From positions 1 through 64,000 of the forward strand of contig NZ_JAKNQH010000011.1 in NCBI RefSeq assembly GCF_022662305.1: a DNA stretch of 64,000 bases, written 5' to 3'. The notes under the pieces are model-generated. The model was not told where the DNA came from and did no database searches. It worked only from the letters and a program-made list of their open reading frames with translations. Below, in pieces: positions 42,523 to 52,192 of this stretch. Origin of the DNA: Sphingomonas sp. BAUL-RG-20F-R05-02 (GTDB lineage Bacteria > Pseudomonadota > Alphaproteobacteria > Sphingomonadales > Sphingomonadaceae). The position numbers and the translations under genes are program-made. Numbering within the stretch: the first letter of the stretch is position 1; each line of letters begins with the position of its first letter.

Positions 42523-44862
42523 TCAGACCGGCTGCCCCTCGCGGTCGCGCAGTACCTCGCGGCGGCCGACATGGTCTGGACGGCCGACGATACCGTCCTT
42601 CTCCATCCGCTCGATCAGCCGCGCCGCCGAATTGTAGCCGATGCGGAGCTGGCGTTGCAGCCACGAGGTCGATGCCTTCTGGCTCTCGCACACCAACTGA
42701 ATCGCGCTGCGATACTGCTGGTCCTCCGCCGAATCCTCGCCAGCGGGCGCGCCGTCCATCGCGAAGCTCTCCGCCGGTTCCTCGGTGACCGAGGAGATAT
42801 AGTCGGGCCGCCCCTGCGAACGCCAGTGGTCGGCCACCGCATGCACCTCGTCATCCGACACGAACGGGCCGTGTACACGCACGATGCCCTTGCCGCCGGG
42901 CATGTAGAGCATGTCGCCCTTACCGAGCAGCTGCTCCGCGCCCTGTTCGCCGAGGATGGTGCGCGAATCGATCTTGGAGGTGACGTGGAAGGAAATCCGC
43001 GTCGGCAGGTTCGCCTTGATGACGCCGGTGATGACGTCGACCGACGGCCGCTGCGTCGCCATGATGAGGTGAAGCCCGGCTGCACGCGCCTTCTGCGCGA
43101 GCCGCTGGATGAGGAACTCGACCTCCTTGCCCGCGGTCATCATCAGATCGGCGAGCTCGTCGACGATGATGACGATCTGCGGCAGGATCTGGTAGTCGAG
43201 CGTCTCCTCCTCATAGGTCGGCGCGCCGGTATCGGGATCGTAACCGGTCTGCACTTTCCGCCCGAGCGGTTGCCCTTTGGCCTTGGCGGCCCGCACCTTG
43301 TCGTTGAAACTGGCGAGAGAGCGTACGCCGACCGACGACATCTGCCGGTAGCGATCCTCCATCTGCTCGACCGCCCATTTCAGCGCACGCACCGCCTTGG
43401 CGGGATCGGTCACGACCGGCGAAAGCAGGTGCGGGATATCCTCGTACATGCTCAGTTCGAGCATCTTCGGATCGATCATGATCATGCGACACTGGTCGGG
43501 CCGCAGCCGGTACAGCAGCGACAGGATCATGCTGTTCAAGCCGACCGACTTGCCCGAACCGGTAGTACCCGCGACGAGCAGGTGCGGCATCGGCGCCAGA
43601 TTGGCGATCACCGCGTCACCGGCGATATTCTTGCCGAGCACCAGCGGCAGACCGCCAGGCTCATCCTCGATCGCCTCGATCAGTTCGCGCAGGCCTACCA
43701 TCTCGCGCCGCGCGTTGGGCAGTTCGATGCCGATCACGGTGCGCCCTGGAATGGTGGCGACACGCGCGGAGATCGCCGACATGTTGCGCGCGATATCGTC
43801 GGCAAGCTGGATGACGCGGTTGGCCTTGATGCCGGGCGCCGGCTCCAGTTCGTACATCGTCACGACCGGTCCGGGCCGCACGTTGACGATCGAGCCTTTC
43901 ACATGAAAATCGTCGAGCACCGATTCGAGCAGCCGGGCATTGCGTTCCAGCGCGGCCTTGTCGATCGGCCCGCCCGTCGGCGCGGGTGCTGGCTTGAGCA
44001 GGTCGATCGACGGCAGCTGCGAGCTGTCGCCGAGATCGAACGAGGTCTGCTGCGCCTTCGGGCGCGGTGCCGCCACCGCCGCCATCGTGCGATCGCTGAT
44101 GACCGGCGCGGGCCGCTCGTCCGGCGCGGCGACCGCGCGCGGCACGGTGATGCGCGGCGCGTCCGGGGTGGCGCGGCGCCGGTCCTCAACCTCGTAAAAC
44201 TCGTCATCGTCGTCCGCCGCGAACGCGCGTTCGGCCGAGCGTTCACGCAAGTCGGCGAGTGCCCTGAGCGGACGCTTGATCGTCGCCCCGTCCAGCCCGA
44301 CGACGAAGCTCGATGCCCAGCAGGCCAGCCCGCCCAGCCCCACCAGCGTGCCGATTCCGCGCGCCGTCCACAGCATCGCCTGCTGGTTCGGGATGAAGCC
44401 GAGCGCGAAGCGGATCAGGTCGGCGAGCGTCAGCCCGGCCAGCCCCCCGAAGCCGGCCGGCAGCCACAGCACCGCCGTCGCCGAAATCAGCGCCAGCGTC
44501 GTCCCCATCAGCATCACGCCCGAGGTCGCGAGCAGCAGCATCAGCCGCCAGCGCCCGACCGGCACGTCACGCCACAGCCGCATCGCGATCAGCACCATTA
44601 CCGGCATCATCAGCACGACGATCGGCCCGAACAGGAACAGCGTGATGTCCGCCGCCCACGCCCCCACCGGCCCCAGCCAGTTGCGCGCCGGACCTGCCGA
44701 AGCGGTGTTGAACGACGGATCGCCCGAATGATAGCTCGCCAGCGCGACCACGAACGCGATCAGCCCAAGCACGATCGCCATGGCGCCGATCACCCGGCTG
44801 CTGCGCATCGCGCCCGCCTTCACCGTTTCACGCCAAAGCGGCGGCTGCACGCGGCTCGCCAT
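42523..44862 (-). CDS. ftsK: DNA translocase FtsK
   Basis: A 779-residue septal DNA pump that clears the chromosome from the division site and activates XerCD. N-terminal 200 residues hold four to five membrane segments; a proline/arginine-rich linker follows; the motor has Walker A VAGTTGSGKSVGLNSM near residue 430 and Walker B IVIIVDELADLMM; the C-terminal gamma winged helix (TSWLQRQLRIGYNSAARLI) reads KOPS. Shorter linker than in E. coli, normal for the group. A very long plus-strand frame antisense to it is a composition artefact. Confidence 0.96.
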   Translation of the reverse strand: MASRVQPPLWRETVKAGAMRSSRVIGAMAIVLGLIAFVVALASYHSGDPSFNTASAGPARNWLGPVGAWAADITLFLFGPIVVLMMPVMVLIAMRLWRDVPVGRWRLMLLLATSGVMLMGTTLALISATAVLWLPAGFGGLAGLTLADLIRFALGFIPNQQAMLWTARGIGTLVGLGGLACWASSFVVGLDGATIKRPLRALADLRERSAERAFAADDDDEFYEVEDRRRATPDAPRITVPRAVAAPDERPAPVISDRTMAAVAAPRPKAQQTSFDLGDSSQLPSIDLLKPAPAPTGGPIDKAALERNARLLESVLDDFHVKGSIVNVRPGPVVTMYELEPAPGIKANRVIQLADDIARNMSAISARVATIPGRTVIGIELPNARREMVGLRELIEAIEDEPGGLPLVLGKNIAGDAVIANLAPMPHLLVAGTTGSGKSVGLNSMILSLLYRLRPDQCRMIMIDPKMLELSMYEDIPHLLSPVVTDPAKAVRALKWAVEQMEDRYRQMSSVGVRSLASFNDKVRAAKAKGQPLGRKVQTGYDPDTGAPTYEEETLDYQILPQIVIIVDELADLMMTAGKEVEFLIQRLAQKARAAGLHLIMATQRPSVDVITGVIKANLPTRISFHVTSKIDSRTILGEQGAEQLLGKGDMLYMPGGKGIVRVHGPFVSDDEVHAVADHWRSQGRPDYISSVTEEPAESFAMDGAPAGEDSAEDQQYRSAIQLVCESQKASTSWLQRQLRIGYNSAARLIERMEKDGIVGRPDHVGRREVLRDREGQPV

Positions 44863-44985
44863 GATAAGTTCCCTGAATGTGCGCTGTTGGTTCCATCATC
44901 GCGCGTGTGGGGTGCGGCGTCAAGTTTGCGGGCAGCGGACACGGAAGGTCTGGCGCATCGCCGCCCAGGCGCTACATCAACGCAC

Positions 44986-46203
44986 ATGAACCAAGCAGAC
45001 GTCATCATTCTGGGCGGCGGGCTGGTCGGCAGCGCGCTGGCCGTCGCTTTGTCGGCGCATGGCCTCGGCGCGATCGTCATCGACATCGCCGATCCGGAGG
45101 TCATCCTCGCCGCCGGCTTCGACGGGCGCGCCTCCGCCATCGCGAGCGCACCGCATCGGATGCTCGGCGCGATCGGCGTGCTCGATCGGCTGGCGGGGGC
45201 GGGCTGCCCGATCCAGGGCATCCGGGTGAGCGACGGGCTCGATCCAGGCAAGCTCGACTTCACTCCGCAAGACGGCGAAACCGCGCTCGGCACGATGTTC
45301 GAGAACCGGCTGCTGCGCCGCGCCTTGTTCGAGGCGGCACAAGCCGCGCCGGGCGTCGAGGTGCGGATGAAGACGCGCGCGGTCTCCACCGTCCGCGACG
45401 CGCACGGTGTCACGGTCACGCTCGATTCGGGCGACGTGATCCGCGCGCCGCTGCTGATCGCGGCGGAGGGCCGCAACTCGCCGACACGCGAATCGGCGGG
45501 GCTGAAGGTGGCGCGTTGGCAGTACGACCACAGCGCGATCGTCACCTCGCTGCACCACGAACATAGCCACGAGAACATCGCGTTCGAGATTTTCTACCCG
45601 CAGGGACCGTTCGCGATCCTGCCGCTCAACGATGACGATCAGGGCCACCGCTCGGCGATCGTATGGTCGGTCAAGCGGCATGAGGCGCCGGGCATGGTCA
45701 AGCTGTCCGAACGCGGCTTCCTTGCCGAATGCGACAAGAAGATGGGCGGGTTTCTGGGCAAACTTGGCCCGCTCGGCAACCGCTGGAGCTATCCGTTGGG
45801 CTTCCACCATGCCGCGACCATCACAGCCGAGCGGCTCGCGCTGGTCGGCGATGCGGCGCACGGCATCCACCCGATTGCCGGACAAGGCGTCAACGTCGGC
45901 TTCCGCGATGTCGCGACGTTGGTCGAAGTGCTGGTCGACGGCAAGCGCACCGGGCTCGATCTCGGCGATTCGCAATTGCTCGCGCGCTACGAGCGGTGGC
46001 GCAGCCTCGACACGTTCATGGTTGCCGCCGCCACCGATGGGCTGACCCGCCTGTTCGGCATTCCCGGCAAGACCGCCAACGCGGCGCGCCGGTTCGGGCT
46101 GGCGGCGGTCGACCGGCTGCCGCCGCTGAAGAATCGCTTCATGGCGGAAGCGCGCGGCGAAAGCGGCGACGTGCCCAAGCTGTTGCAAGGGATGATGGTC
46201 TAG
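44986..46203 (+). CDS. UbiH/UbiF/COQ6-family FAD monooxygenase
   Basis: A 405-residue flavoprotein hydroxylase, probably hydroxylating the ring of ubiquinone intermediates. FAD dinucleotide motif VIILGGGLVGSALAVALSAHG at the start, RNSPTRESAGL as the DG-like region, and the second FAD motif LALVGDAAHGIHPIAGQGVN near residue 285 (family hallmark). Which ring position it hydroxylates cannot be told by eye. The ATG at 44986 was chosen because the Rossmann strand starts there. Divergent from ftsK and convergent, 18 bases apart, with the next gene. Confidence 0.88.
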   Translation: MNQADVIILGGGLVGSALAVALSAHGLGAIVIDIADPEVILAAGFDGRASAIASAPHRMLGAIGVLDRLAGAGCPIQGIRVSDGLDPGKLDFTPQDGETALGTMFENRLLRRALFEAAQAAPGVEVRMKTRAVSTVRDAHGVTVTLDSGDVIRAPLLIAAEGRNSPTRESAGLKVARWQYDHSAIVTSLHHEHSHENIAFEIFYPQGPFAILPLNDDDQGHRSAIVWSVKRHEAPGMVKLSERGFLAECDKKMGGFLGKLGPLGNRWSYPLGFHHAATITAERLALVGDAAHGIHPIAGQGVNVGFRDVATLVEVLVDGKRTGLDLGDSQLLARYERWRSLDTFMVAAATDGLTRLFGIPGKTANAARRFGLAAVDRLPPLKNRFMAEARGESGDVPKLLQGMMV

Positions 46204-46221
46204 CCTGTTCCGCGTCTTCGC

Positions 46222-47979
46222 CTAGCTCGACAGCGCTCCCCTGGCGGCGAACAGATCCGCCAGATCCCCCGCCGGGCTTGCCGCCGGGATCGCCGCCATC
46301 GCCTTGGCGATCGTGTCGGGCGTCAGCTTGCCGACCGGCTGAGTGAGCAGATCGAAGGACGCCGCCGCCGCCGTGCCGCGAAAGCCCCCGACATATTGCG
46401 CGCGTAGCCTGGCCAGGTCCGGCTCGCGCCCGAGCATCCCCAGCGCCACGGCGCGCCTGAGCACCAGCGCCTGATCGACGGGCGCGAGCGTGCCGCGCGC
46501 GGCGCCCACCTTGGCGTCGGCAAGCGTCGTCCAGTCGCGGCTCTGCCACGCCACTTCGGACTTGATCCCCTCCGACCCCGGCACCGTGTCGAGCACCGCC
46601 ATCGCCTGATCAGGATGGCCGAGCTGGAACAGCGCCACCGCCTCCACCCGCTGCCGGGCGTAGCGCATGTCGTCGGGATAGGGCGGCGCTGCGGTATCGC
46701 GCAACGCCTTCAGCGCACGGTCGGGCTTGCCGGCAAGGATGTAGAGGCTCGCCACCCGCACCGACACCGGCCCCTTCTCGATATCCTGCGCGCGCGAGTT
46801 CATTTGATAGGCGAGCAGATCGCCCGCGCGTTCGAACAGCCCCGCCGCCTGCAACCGCCCGGCGAGCTGGTTGAGCATCGCATCGCCCGCCGCACCACCT
46901 GGCGCCAAATCGCGGTAGTCCCAAAACAGCCCGGCGGCGTCGCCGGTCGACAGCTTGCTGTCCGGCGCGATCGCGGTGCCGAGTGCGGCCTGCAACTGCG
47001 CGAGCATCGGCCCGGCATCCTTGCCGATCGCGAAATAGCGGATCAACGGCGCACCACTCGAAAGTTCGCCGCGCAGATCGTTCGATGCGCCCGCGAGCTT
47101 GTAGCCGACCCGCAGCGCGCGCTCCTCGATATCGCCGCCGCGCCATTCGAATCGGATCTGGTCGATCTGTTTCGCCATCGCCGGCGAGGTCTGGCCATGC
47201 GCCACCGCCGCCTCGATCCCGCTCAGCTTGGCATCGATGCGCTGTTCCTCGGTGCCGGCCTGCTCCACGCGCGCCAGCCGCAGCCGGGCGTTCTGCGCGT
47301 CGCCGCTGGCATATAACGCCTGCCCGCGCAGCAGATTGGCCTGAACATCGCCGTCGCCGAGCATCCCCAGCCAGTGCAGCGCGCGCTGCGGCTGGTTCTG
47401 TTGAAGCGCGGCGGATGCGACCGCCAGCACGAATGGTCGCCGTGCGCCGCCGGCCCGCGCCTGCATCGCCGGCAGCGCGCAGCCGACCTGCGCCAGCGCG
47501 GCATCGCCCATGGTATTTTGCGCTGCGAACAGCCGCAACCGCCACGCGCAGGCCTCCGCATTGTCCGCCAACATCGGCGCATTCAGCGCGGCCAGCCCCT
47601 CGACCGGGCGATCGAGCAAGGTCAGCGCCGCACCTTTGGCAAGCAGGAACGCAGGCACGAGCGCGAGATCGGGATCATCCTGCTGCATCACCTCGAGCAC
47701 ACCGAGCGCCTCCGCCCCATGCGCCCGGCCGAGGAAGCTGCGCGCCATGTCCCAGCGCGCCGCCTGCCGCCCGGCACGACCACCGCGCACCAGTTCGCTG
47801 CGTAGTTTTTCACCGTCGATCACCTGCCAACCACCCGGCCCGGCCGGCACGGCGGCATTGGCGAGCACCGCCGCGAACCCCGGCAGTCGCGCCACCGGCA
47901 CGCCCGCCGTGACCGCGCCCGCTGCGACGGCACTCGCGCTGCCGAGCAGCAGCGCGGCGATGCGAAGCGCGCGCTTCAT
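46222..47979 (-). CDS. Exported helical-repeat protein, unknown function
   Basis: A 585-residue protein with a signal peptide or membrane anchor (RALRIAALLLGSASAVAAGAV) and many degenerate TPR/SEL-like helical hairpins (ALYASGDAQNARLRLARVEQ; LYILAGKPDRALKALRDTA; LFQLGHPDQAMAVLDTVPG). Probably a periplasmic scaffold; it looks sphingomonad-type, but I cannot name a family. The ATG at 47979 overlaps the stop of the small membrane protein gene (ATGA), which fixes this start over the one two codons earlier. The pair forms one transcription unit. Confidence 0.7.
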   Translation of the reverse strand: MKRALRIAALLLGSASAVAAGAVTAGVPVARLPGFAAVLANAAVPAGPGGWQVIDGEKLRSELVRGGRAGRQAARWDMARSFLGRAHGAEALGVLEVMQQDDPDLALVPAFLLAKGAALTLLDRPVEGLAALNAPMLADNAEACAWRLRLFAAQNTMGDAALAQVGCALPAMQARAGGARRPFVLAVASAALQQNQPQRALHWLGMLGDGDVQANLLRGQALYASGDAQNARLRLARVEQAGTEEQRIDAKLSGIEAAVAHGQTSPAMAKQIDQIRFEWRGGDIEERALRVGYKLAGASNDLRGELSSGAPLIRYFAIGKDAGPMLAQLQAALGTAIAPDSKLSTGDAAGLFWDYRDLAPGGAAGDAMLNQLAGRLQAAGLFERAGDLLAYQMNSRAQDIEKGPVSVRVASLYILAGKPDRALKALRDTAAPPYPDDMRYARQRVEAVALFQLGHPDQAMAVLDTVPGSEGIKSEVAWQSRDWTTLADAKVGAARGTLAPVDQALVLRRAVALGMLGREPDLARLRAQYVGGFRGTAAAASFDLLTQPVGKLTPDTIAKAMAAIPAASPAGDLADLFAARGALSS

Positions 47980-48254
47980 GGCCATAATCCCAGAACAGGC
48001 GCGAGCGCGACGATACCGCCGCCACCGACGCCGGCGAACACCAGAAACAACACGATGGCGATCATTCCCATGCCGCCACCTTTGGCCGCAGGCGTGGCCG
48101 CATCGGCGGCAGCAGACCCGGCAGCAGTCGCCCCCGCCCCACCGCCGTTCGTCGCACCGGCGCCGGCATTCGGCTGGGCGGCGGCATCGCTTTGGCGACG
48201 CTCCTGCACCGCGCCGACATGGCGCACCTTGCCTGGTTTCTGATCACGGCTCAT
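47976..48254 (-). CDS. Small single-pass membrane protein, unknown function
   Basis: A 92-residue protein: charged N-terminus (SRDQKPGKVRHVGAVQERR), an alanine/glycine/asparagine-rich disordered linker (residues 22-60), then one C-terminal membrane segment GMIAIVLFLVFAGVGGGGIV. Translationally coupled by an ATGA overlap to the exported helical-repeat protein, suggesting they act together at the inner membrane. AGGAT lies nine bases upstream of the ATG. Confidence 0.65.
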   Translation of the reverse strand: MSRDQKPGKVRHVGAVQERRQSDAAAQPNAGAGATNGGGAGATAAGSAAADAATPAAKGGGMGMIAIVLFLVFAGVGGGGIVALAPVLGLWP

Positions 48255-48336
48255 CAAACGACATCCTGCTTTTGATGCTATTATAGGAGGGTAACGGCGC
48301 AGCGATGCTGCGGTGCGCGCCGAATGGAGTTCTACG

Positions 48337-48735
48337 TTGCGGATCAAACTGCCCATCCTCACCCTCGCCGCGGCGCTGCTTCCGCAGAGTGCCGCCGCGT
48401 CAGGTGGCGAGAAAGCTGCGGGCAACACGCAGAACCTCGTGCCGATGGACAGCATCACCGTACCGATCGTCGATGCCGATCGCATCTCGGGCAAGCTGCG
48501 CTTCAAGCTGGTGCTGCAAGCCAGCGACGCAGCCGGCGCGGCGCGGTTGGCAGCGCAGGCCCCGCAACTGCGCGCGGTAGCAACCAGCGCCGGCAATGAA
48601 TTCTCGCGCCTCTACGCCTCCCCCGCCGAAGCGGTAAACGCCGAGCAACTCGCGCACGACCTTACCGCCGCGCTGCACGGCGCCGAGCCGGCGGTCGCGC
48701 GCGCGCTGGTCGTCGAGATCTACGCGGGAAGCTGA
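48337..48735 (+). CDS. Small exported protein, unknown function
   Basis: A 132-residue protein with a clear signal peptide (RIKLPILTLAAALLPQSAAA). The mature part begins PMDSITVPIVDADRISGKLR and then has a beta-alpha pattern loosely like FliL or stomatin-type periplasmic domains, but no family can be named. A TTG start was chosen because GGAG lies seven bases upstream and it opens the signal peptide; a GTG eight codons earlier gives a poorer signal. Divergent from the membrane-protein pair and convergent (13 bases) with queG. Confidence 0.65.
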   Translation: MRIKLPILTLAAALLPQSAAASGGEKAAGNTQNLVPMDSITVPIVDADRISGKLRFKLVLQASDAAGAARLAAQAPQLRAVATSAGNEFSRLYASPAEAVNAEQLAHDLTAALHGAEPAVARALVVEIYAGS

Positions 48736-48748
48736 AGGCGCGCCATCG

Positions 48749-49873
48749 TCAGATCGCCGCCCATTCCGCGCAAACACCCGGATCCGCCTCGCCCGCCGCG
48801 CGGGCTGTCCGCTCCGCCCCGGCCAGCGCGCCATCAAGCCGCCCAAGTGCCCACACCGCCGCGCCGCGTACAACCGGAGAAAGGTCGTCCAGCAACCGCG
48901 TCACCGGCACCACCAGCGCCGCCGAGCCGCTGTTCCCCGCCGCGATCAGGCAATTGCGCACCATCCGGTCCCGCCCGATCCGCTTGATCGGTGATCCTGC
49001 GAACACCGTGCGGAAGTCCGCATCGCTCAGGCACAGCAGATCGGCGAGCGCCGGCGCGACCAGCTCCGCGCGCGGCAGGAAAGCCCGATTGGCGGCGGCA
49101 CTCTGCGCGAATTTGTTCCACGGGCAGACCGCGAGGCAATCGTCGCAACCGTAGATGCGGTTGCCGATCCCTTCACGGAACGCGACCGGGATCGGCCCGG
49201 CATGTTCGATCGTGAGATACGAGATACACCGCCGCGCATCGAGCCGATAGGGCGCAGGAAAAGCATCGGTCGGGCAAGCGCGCTGGCAGGCGTCGCATGA
49301 GCCGCAAGCGTTCCCACCCGGTGCATCGGGCACCAGATCGAGCGTGGTGTAGATCGCGCCCAGGAACAGCCAGCTTCCGCCGTCGCGACTGACGATATTG
49401 GTGTGCTTGCCCTGCCAGCCGAGTCCCGCCGCCTCGGCAAGCGGCTTCTCCATCACCGGCGCGGTATCGACGAACACCTTTACGTCCGCGCCCGGCGCCT
49501 CCGCCACCAACCAGCGCGCCAGTGCCTTCAGCGCACGCTTGACGACGTCGTGATAGTCGCTGCCCTGCGCATAGACGGAGATACGCCCGATTTGCCCCTC
49601 GTCGGCCAGCGCCAATGGGTCCGTAGCCGGTGCGTAGCTCATCCCCAAGGCGATGACGCTGCGCACCTCCGGCCACAGCGCGCCCGGACTTTCACGTTGC
49701 CCGGCCCGCTCCGCCATCCACAGCATGTCGCCGTGCATCCCCTCGGCGAGCCACGCGTGCAACCGCTCGCTCACGCGCGGCGAGATATCGGCCTGCGCGA
49801 CTCCGCAGGCGGCGAAACCCAGCTCCGCCGCCTTCGCCTTCAGTCCGGCCGTTAGCTGCTTGTGTTCGCGCAT
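48749..49873 (-). CDS. queG: Epoxyqueuosine reductase
   Basis: A 374-residue cobalamin- and iron-sulfur-dependent enzyme for the last step of queuosine synthesis in tRNA wobble position 34. Two 4Fe-4S ferredoxin motifs: NACGSCDACQRACPTDAF and YGCDDCLAVCPWN. The N-terminal DUF1730-type region has VRSVIALGMSYAP and the C-terminus has HEAT-like repeats (SPVVRGAAVWALGRL). Length is normal. Confidence 0.95.
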   Translation of the reverse strand: MREHKQLTAGLKAKAAELGFAACGVAQADISPRVSERLHAWLAEGMHGDMLWMAERAGQRESPGALWPEVRSVIALGMSYAPATDPLALADEGQIGRISVYAQGSDYHDVVKRALKALARWLVAEAPGADVKVFVDTAPVMEKPLAEAAGLGWQGKHTNIVSRDGGSWLFLGAIYTTLDLVPDAPGGNACGSCDACQRACPTDAFPAPYRLDARRCISYLTIEHAGPIPVAFREGIGNRIYGCDDCLAVCPWNKFAQSAAANRAFLPRAELVAPALADLLCLSDADFRTVFAGSPIKRIGRDRMVRNCLIAAGNSGSAALVVPVTRLLDDLSPVVRGAAVWALGRLDGALAGAERTARAAGEADPGVCAEWAAI

Positions 49874-49933
49874 CGATGCCCGCTACCACGTTGCAGCGGC
49901 GCGCGGAAACCGCGTGTGCACGGAAGGATGCAA

Positions 49934-50863
49934 GTGGCAGGCGATCTGGCGATCAGCGCGAGTGGGCTCGTAAAGAACTTCGGTGGCAAGCGCGTGGTCG
50001 ACGGCGTCGACGTAAGCGTGCCCGGCGGCGCGATCTACGGCGTGCTCGGCCCGAACGGCGCGGGCAAGACGACGACGCTGCGCATGCTGCTCGGCATCAT
50101 CGAACCCGATGGCGGCAAGCGGACCTTGCTCGGCCACAGCCACCCGCGCGATGCCAGCGACCGTGTCGGCTATCTGCCCGAGGAACGCGGGCTTTACCCC
50201 GCGATGCGCGCCAAGGATGCGATCGCCTTCATGGGGGCGCTACGCGGCCTGGACCTCAAGACCGGTCGAAAACGCGCGGTAGGATTGATGGAGAACGCCG
50301 GCCTCGGCTACGCCGCCGACACGAAGATCCGAAAGCTTTCCAAAGGCATGGCGCAGCTCGTCCAGTTGCTCGGCTCCGTGGTGCACCAGCCGGAATTGCT
50401 CGTCTTGGATGAACCGTTCTCCGGCCTGGACCCGGTCAACCAGGAGCGCCTGGAAGCACTGATCCTTGCCGAGCGGGATCGCGGCGCGACGATCGTGATG
50501 TCCACCCATGTCATGGCGCATGCCGAACGGCTGTGCGACCGTCTCGTCATCATCGCCGGCGGCAAACACCGCTTCGAGGGCACCGTCGCACAGGCGCGTG
50601 GGCTCCTGCCGATGCGCGCGCATTACGTGCCGGATCGTGATGGGCCCGACCTTGCCGCGCATCTGCCGGAAGGCGCCGTCCACGGCGACGACGGCTGGCG
50701 TTTCCCGGTGCCGGACGGCGGCGTCGAGGCGGCGCTGCGGCGGCTGATCGATGGCGGCTACGGCATCGCCGGCCTGTCGATCGAACGGCCCGGCCTGCAC
50801 GATGCGTTCGTGCGGATCGTCGGCGCCGCGGCGGCAGAGGGCAAGCAGGAGACGGTGGCATGA
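49934..50863 (+). CDS. ABC transporter ATP-binding protein (NatA-like)
   Basis: A 309-residue ATPase: Walker A GVLGPNGAGKTTTLRMLLG, signature KLSKGMAQLVQLLGSV (a degenerate LSGGQ reading LSKGM), Walker B LLVLDEPFSGLDPVN, and H-loop STHVMAHAERLCD. Together with the next gene it forms an ABC-2 type exporter of the Na+ or drug efflux (NatAB) kind; substrate unknown. GTG at 49934 chosen because GGAAGG then sits six bases upstream; an ATG two codons earlier abuts that site. Overlaps the permease start by four bases. Confidence 0.88.
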   Translation: MAGDLAISASGLVKNFGGKRVVDGVDVSVPGGAIYGVLGPNGAGKTTTLRMLLGIIEPDGGKRTLLGHSHPRDASDRVGYLPEERGLYPAMRAKDAIAFMGALRGLDLKTGRKRAVGLMENAGLGYAADTKIRKLSKGMAQLVQLLGSVVHQPELLVLDEPFSGLDPVNQERLEALILAERDRGATIVMSTHVMAHAERLCDRLVIIAGGKHRFEGTVAQARGLLPMRAHYVPDRDGPDLAAHLPEGAVHGDDGWRFPVPDGGVEAALRRLIDGGYGIAGLSIERPGLHDAFVRIVGAAAAEGKQETVA

Positions 50864-52110
50864 GCGCCAATTCCAACCGCATCGTCCGCCAGACGCTGAC
50901 CATCGCCCGCCGCGATTTCGTGGCGACGGTGTTCACGCCGACCTTCCTGCTGTTCCTGCTGTCTCCGGTCATCATGCTGTCGTTTGGGCTGATCGGCGGT
51001 CTCGGCGCCTCCTCGATGGCGACCAGCGCGGCGGAGAAGGCGCGGATCGTCGCGATCGTCGCGCCGCAGCAACAGGCGGCAATGCGGGCGACCGACGCGC
51101 GCTTACGCAAGTTGTTCGGCCGCTCCGATCAACCGCCGGTGCTGACCTTCGATACGCCCGGCGCGGACCCGCAGGCGCAGGCGCGCCGCGCCTTCTCCGG
51201 CGCCGGCCCGGACACCACGGCGGCGCTGTACGGCGACCTCGCTGCGCCAAAGATCCTCTACGGCGGGCAAGGACGTGGCGATTCGCGCTACCTCGCCGAG
51301 CTTGCCGAAGGCACGCTGCGCGCGGATCGCACCGGCACCGCACCGGTCAGCACCGCGACCTTCACCAGCGTGGCGCGCGCGCGCGCCTCCTCGGGCGGAC
51401 ATAGTCAGGCGGCGTTCTTCAGCGTGTTCGGCATCTTCTTCCTGTCGCTGCTGTTGTCCGGTCAGGCGGTCGGCACGATGGCGGAGGAACGCAACAACAA
51501 GGTGGTCGAAATCCTCGCCGCCGCCGTGCCCTTGGAGGCGGTGTTCTTCGGCAAGCTGCTCGGCATGTTCGGCTCGGCGGTGCTGTTCGTCGGCTTCTGG
51601 GGAACGCTCGCCAGCCAGATCACCGCCATTCTGCCCGCCACCATGGCAGGCGGGCTGGGCGAAATCGGCCCCGCGATCGGCCTGCCGCTGTTCGTGCCGT
51701 TGTTCTTCGCCTATTTCGCGATGGCGTACATGCTGCTCGGCGCGGTATTCCTCGGCGTCGGTGCGCAGGCGACCACCCCGCGCGAGCTCCAGATGCTGTC
51801 GCTGCCGATCACCATCGTGCAGGTGCTGATGTTCAGCCTCGCGCTGCGCGCGGCGGGCGGCCACGATGGCTGGGTAACACGCTTCGCCGAGATCTTCCCG
51901 TTCAGCTCGCCGTTTGCGATGGCAGCGCATGCCGCGAACTTCGCCGACATCTGGCCGCATCTGCTCGCGCTCGCGTGGCAGGCGTTGTGGGTCGCGATCG
52001 CGATCACGCTCGGCGCGCGCGCATTCCGGCGTGGCGTGCTGCAATCGGGTAGCGGCAGTTGGTTCAAGAGACGCAGCAAGACCGCCGTCGTCGAGGAGGG
52101 TGTAGCCTGA
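50860..52110 (+). CDS. ABC-2 family transporter permease (NatB-like)
   Basis: A 416-residue membrane protein: one N-terminal membrane helix (PTFLLFLLSPVIMLSFGLIG), a large extracytoplasmic loop of about 150 residues, then five or six helices with the typical TMAEERNNKVVEILAAAVP segment that precedes the ABC-2 membrane core. Coupled to the ATPase gene by an ATGA overlap. Likely exports a small cation, drug or lipid; not determinable by sequence alone. Confidence 0.88.
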   Translation: MSANSNRIVRQTLTIARRDFVATVFTPTFLLFLLSPVIMLSFGLIGGLGASSMATSAAEKARIVAIVAPQQQAAMRATDARLRKLFGRSDQPPVLTFDTPGADPQAQARRAFSGAGPDTTAALYGDLAAPKILYGGQGRGDSRYLAELAEGTLRADRTGTAPVSTATFTSVARARASSGGHSQAAFFSVFGIFFLSLLLSGQAVGTMAEERNNKVVEILAAAVPLEAVFFGKLLGMFGSAVLFVGFWGTLASQITAILPATMAGGLGEIGPAIGLPLFVPLFFAYFAMAYMLLGAVFLGVGAQATTPRELQMLSLPITIVQVLMFSLALRAAGGHDGWVTRFAEIFPFSSPFAMAAHAANFADIWPHLLALAWQALWVAIAITLGARAFRRGVLQSGSGSWFKRRSKTAVVEEGVA

Positions 52111-52192
52111 CGCGATCGCCAGGGTTGCATCCGTGCATTGCGGCAGCCCGTACCTATATATCTGACGTCATTGGCAAAGAGGATTGCAAGCG

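Noticed and set aside
42499..44985. Long plus-strand frame upstream of the UbiH-family gene, giving a 1234-residue protein
   Set aside because: It is antisense to ftsK, full of Arg/His/Gln-rich low-complexity sequence, and the real protein starts at its Rossmann motif at 44986. GC-rich codon use opens such frames.
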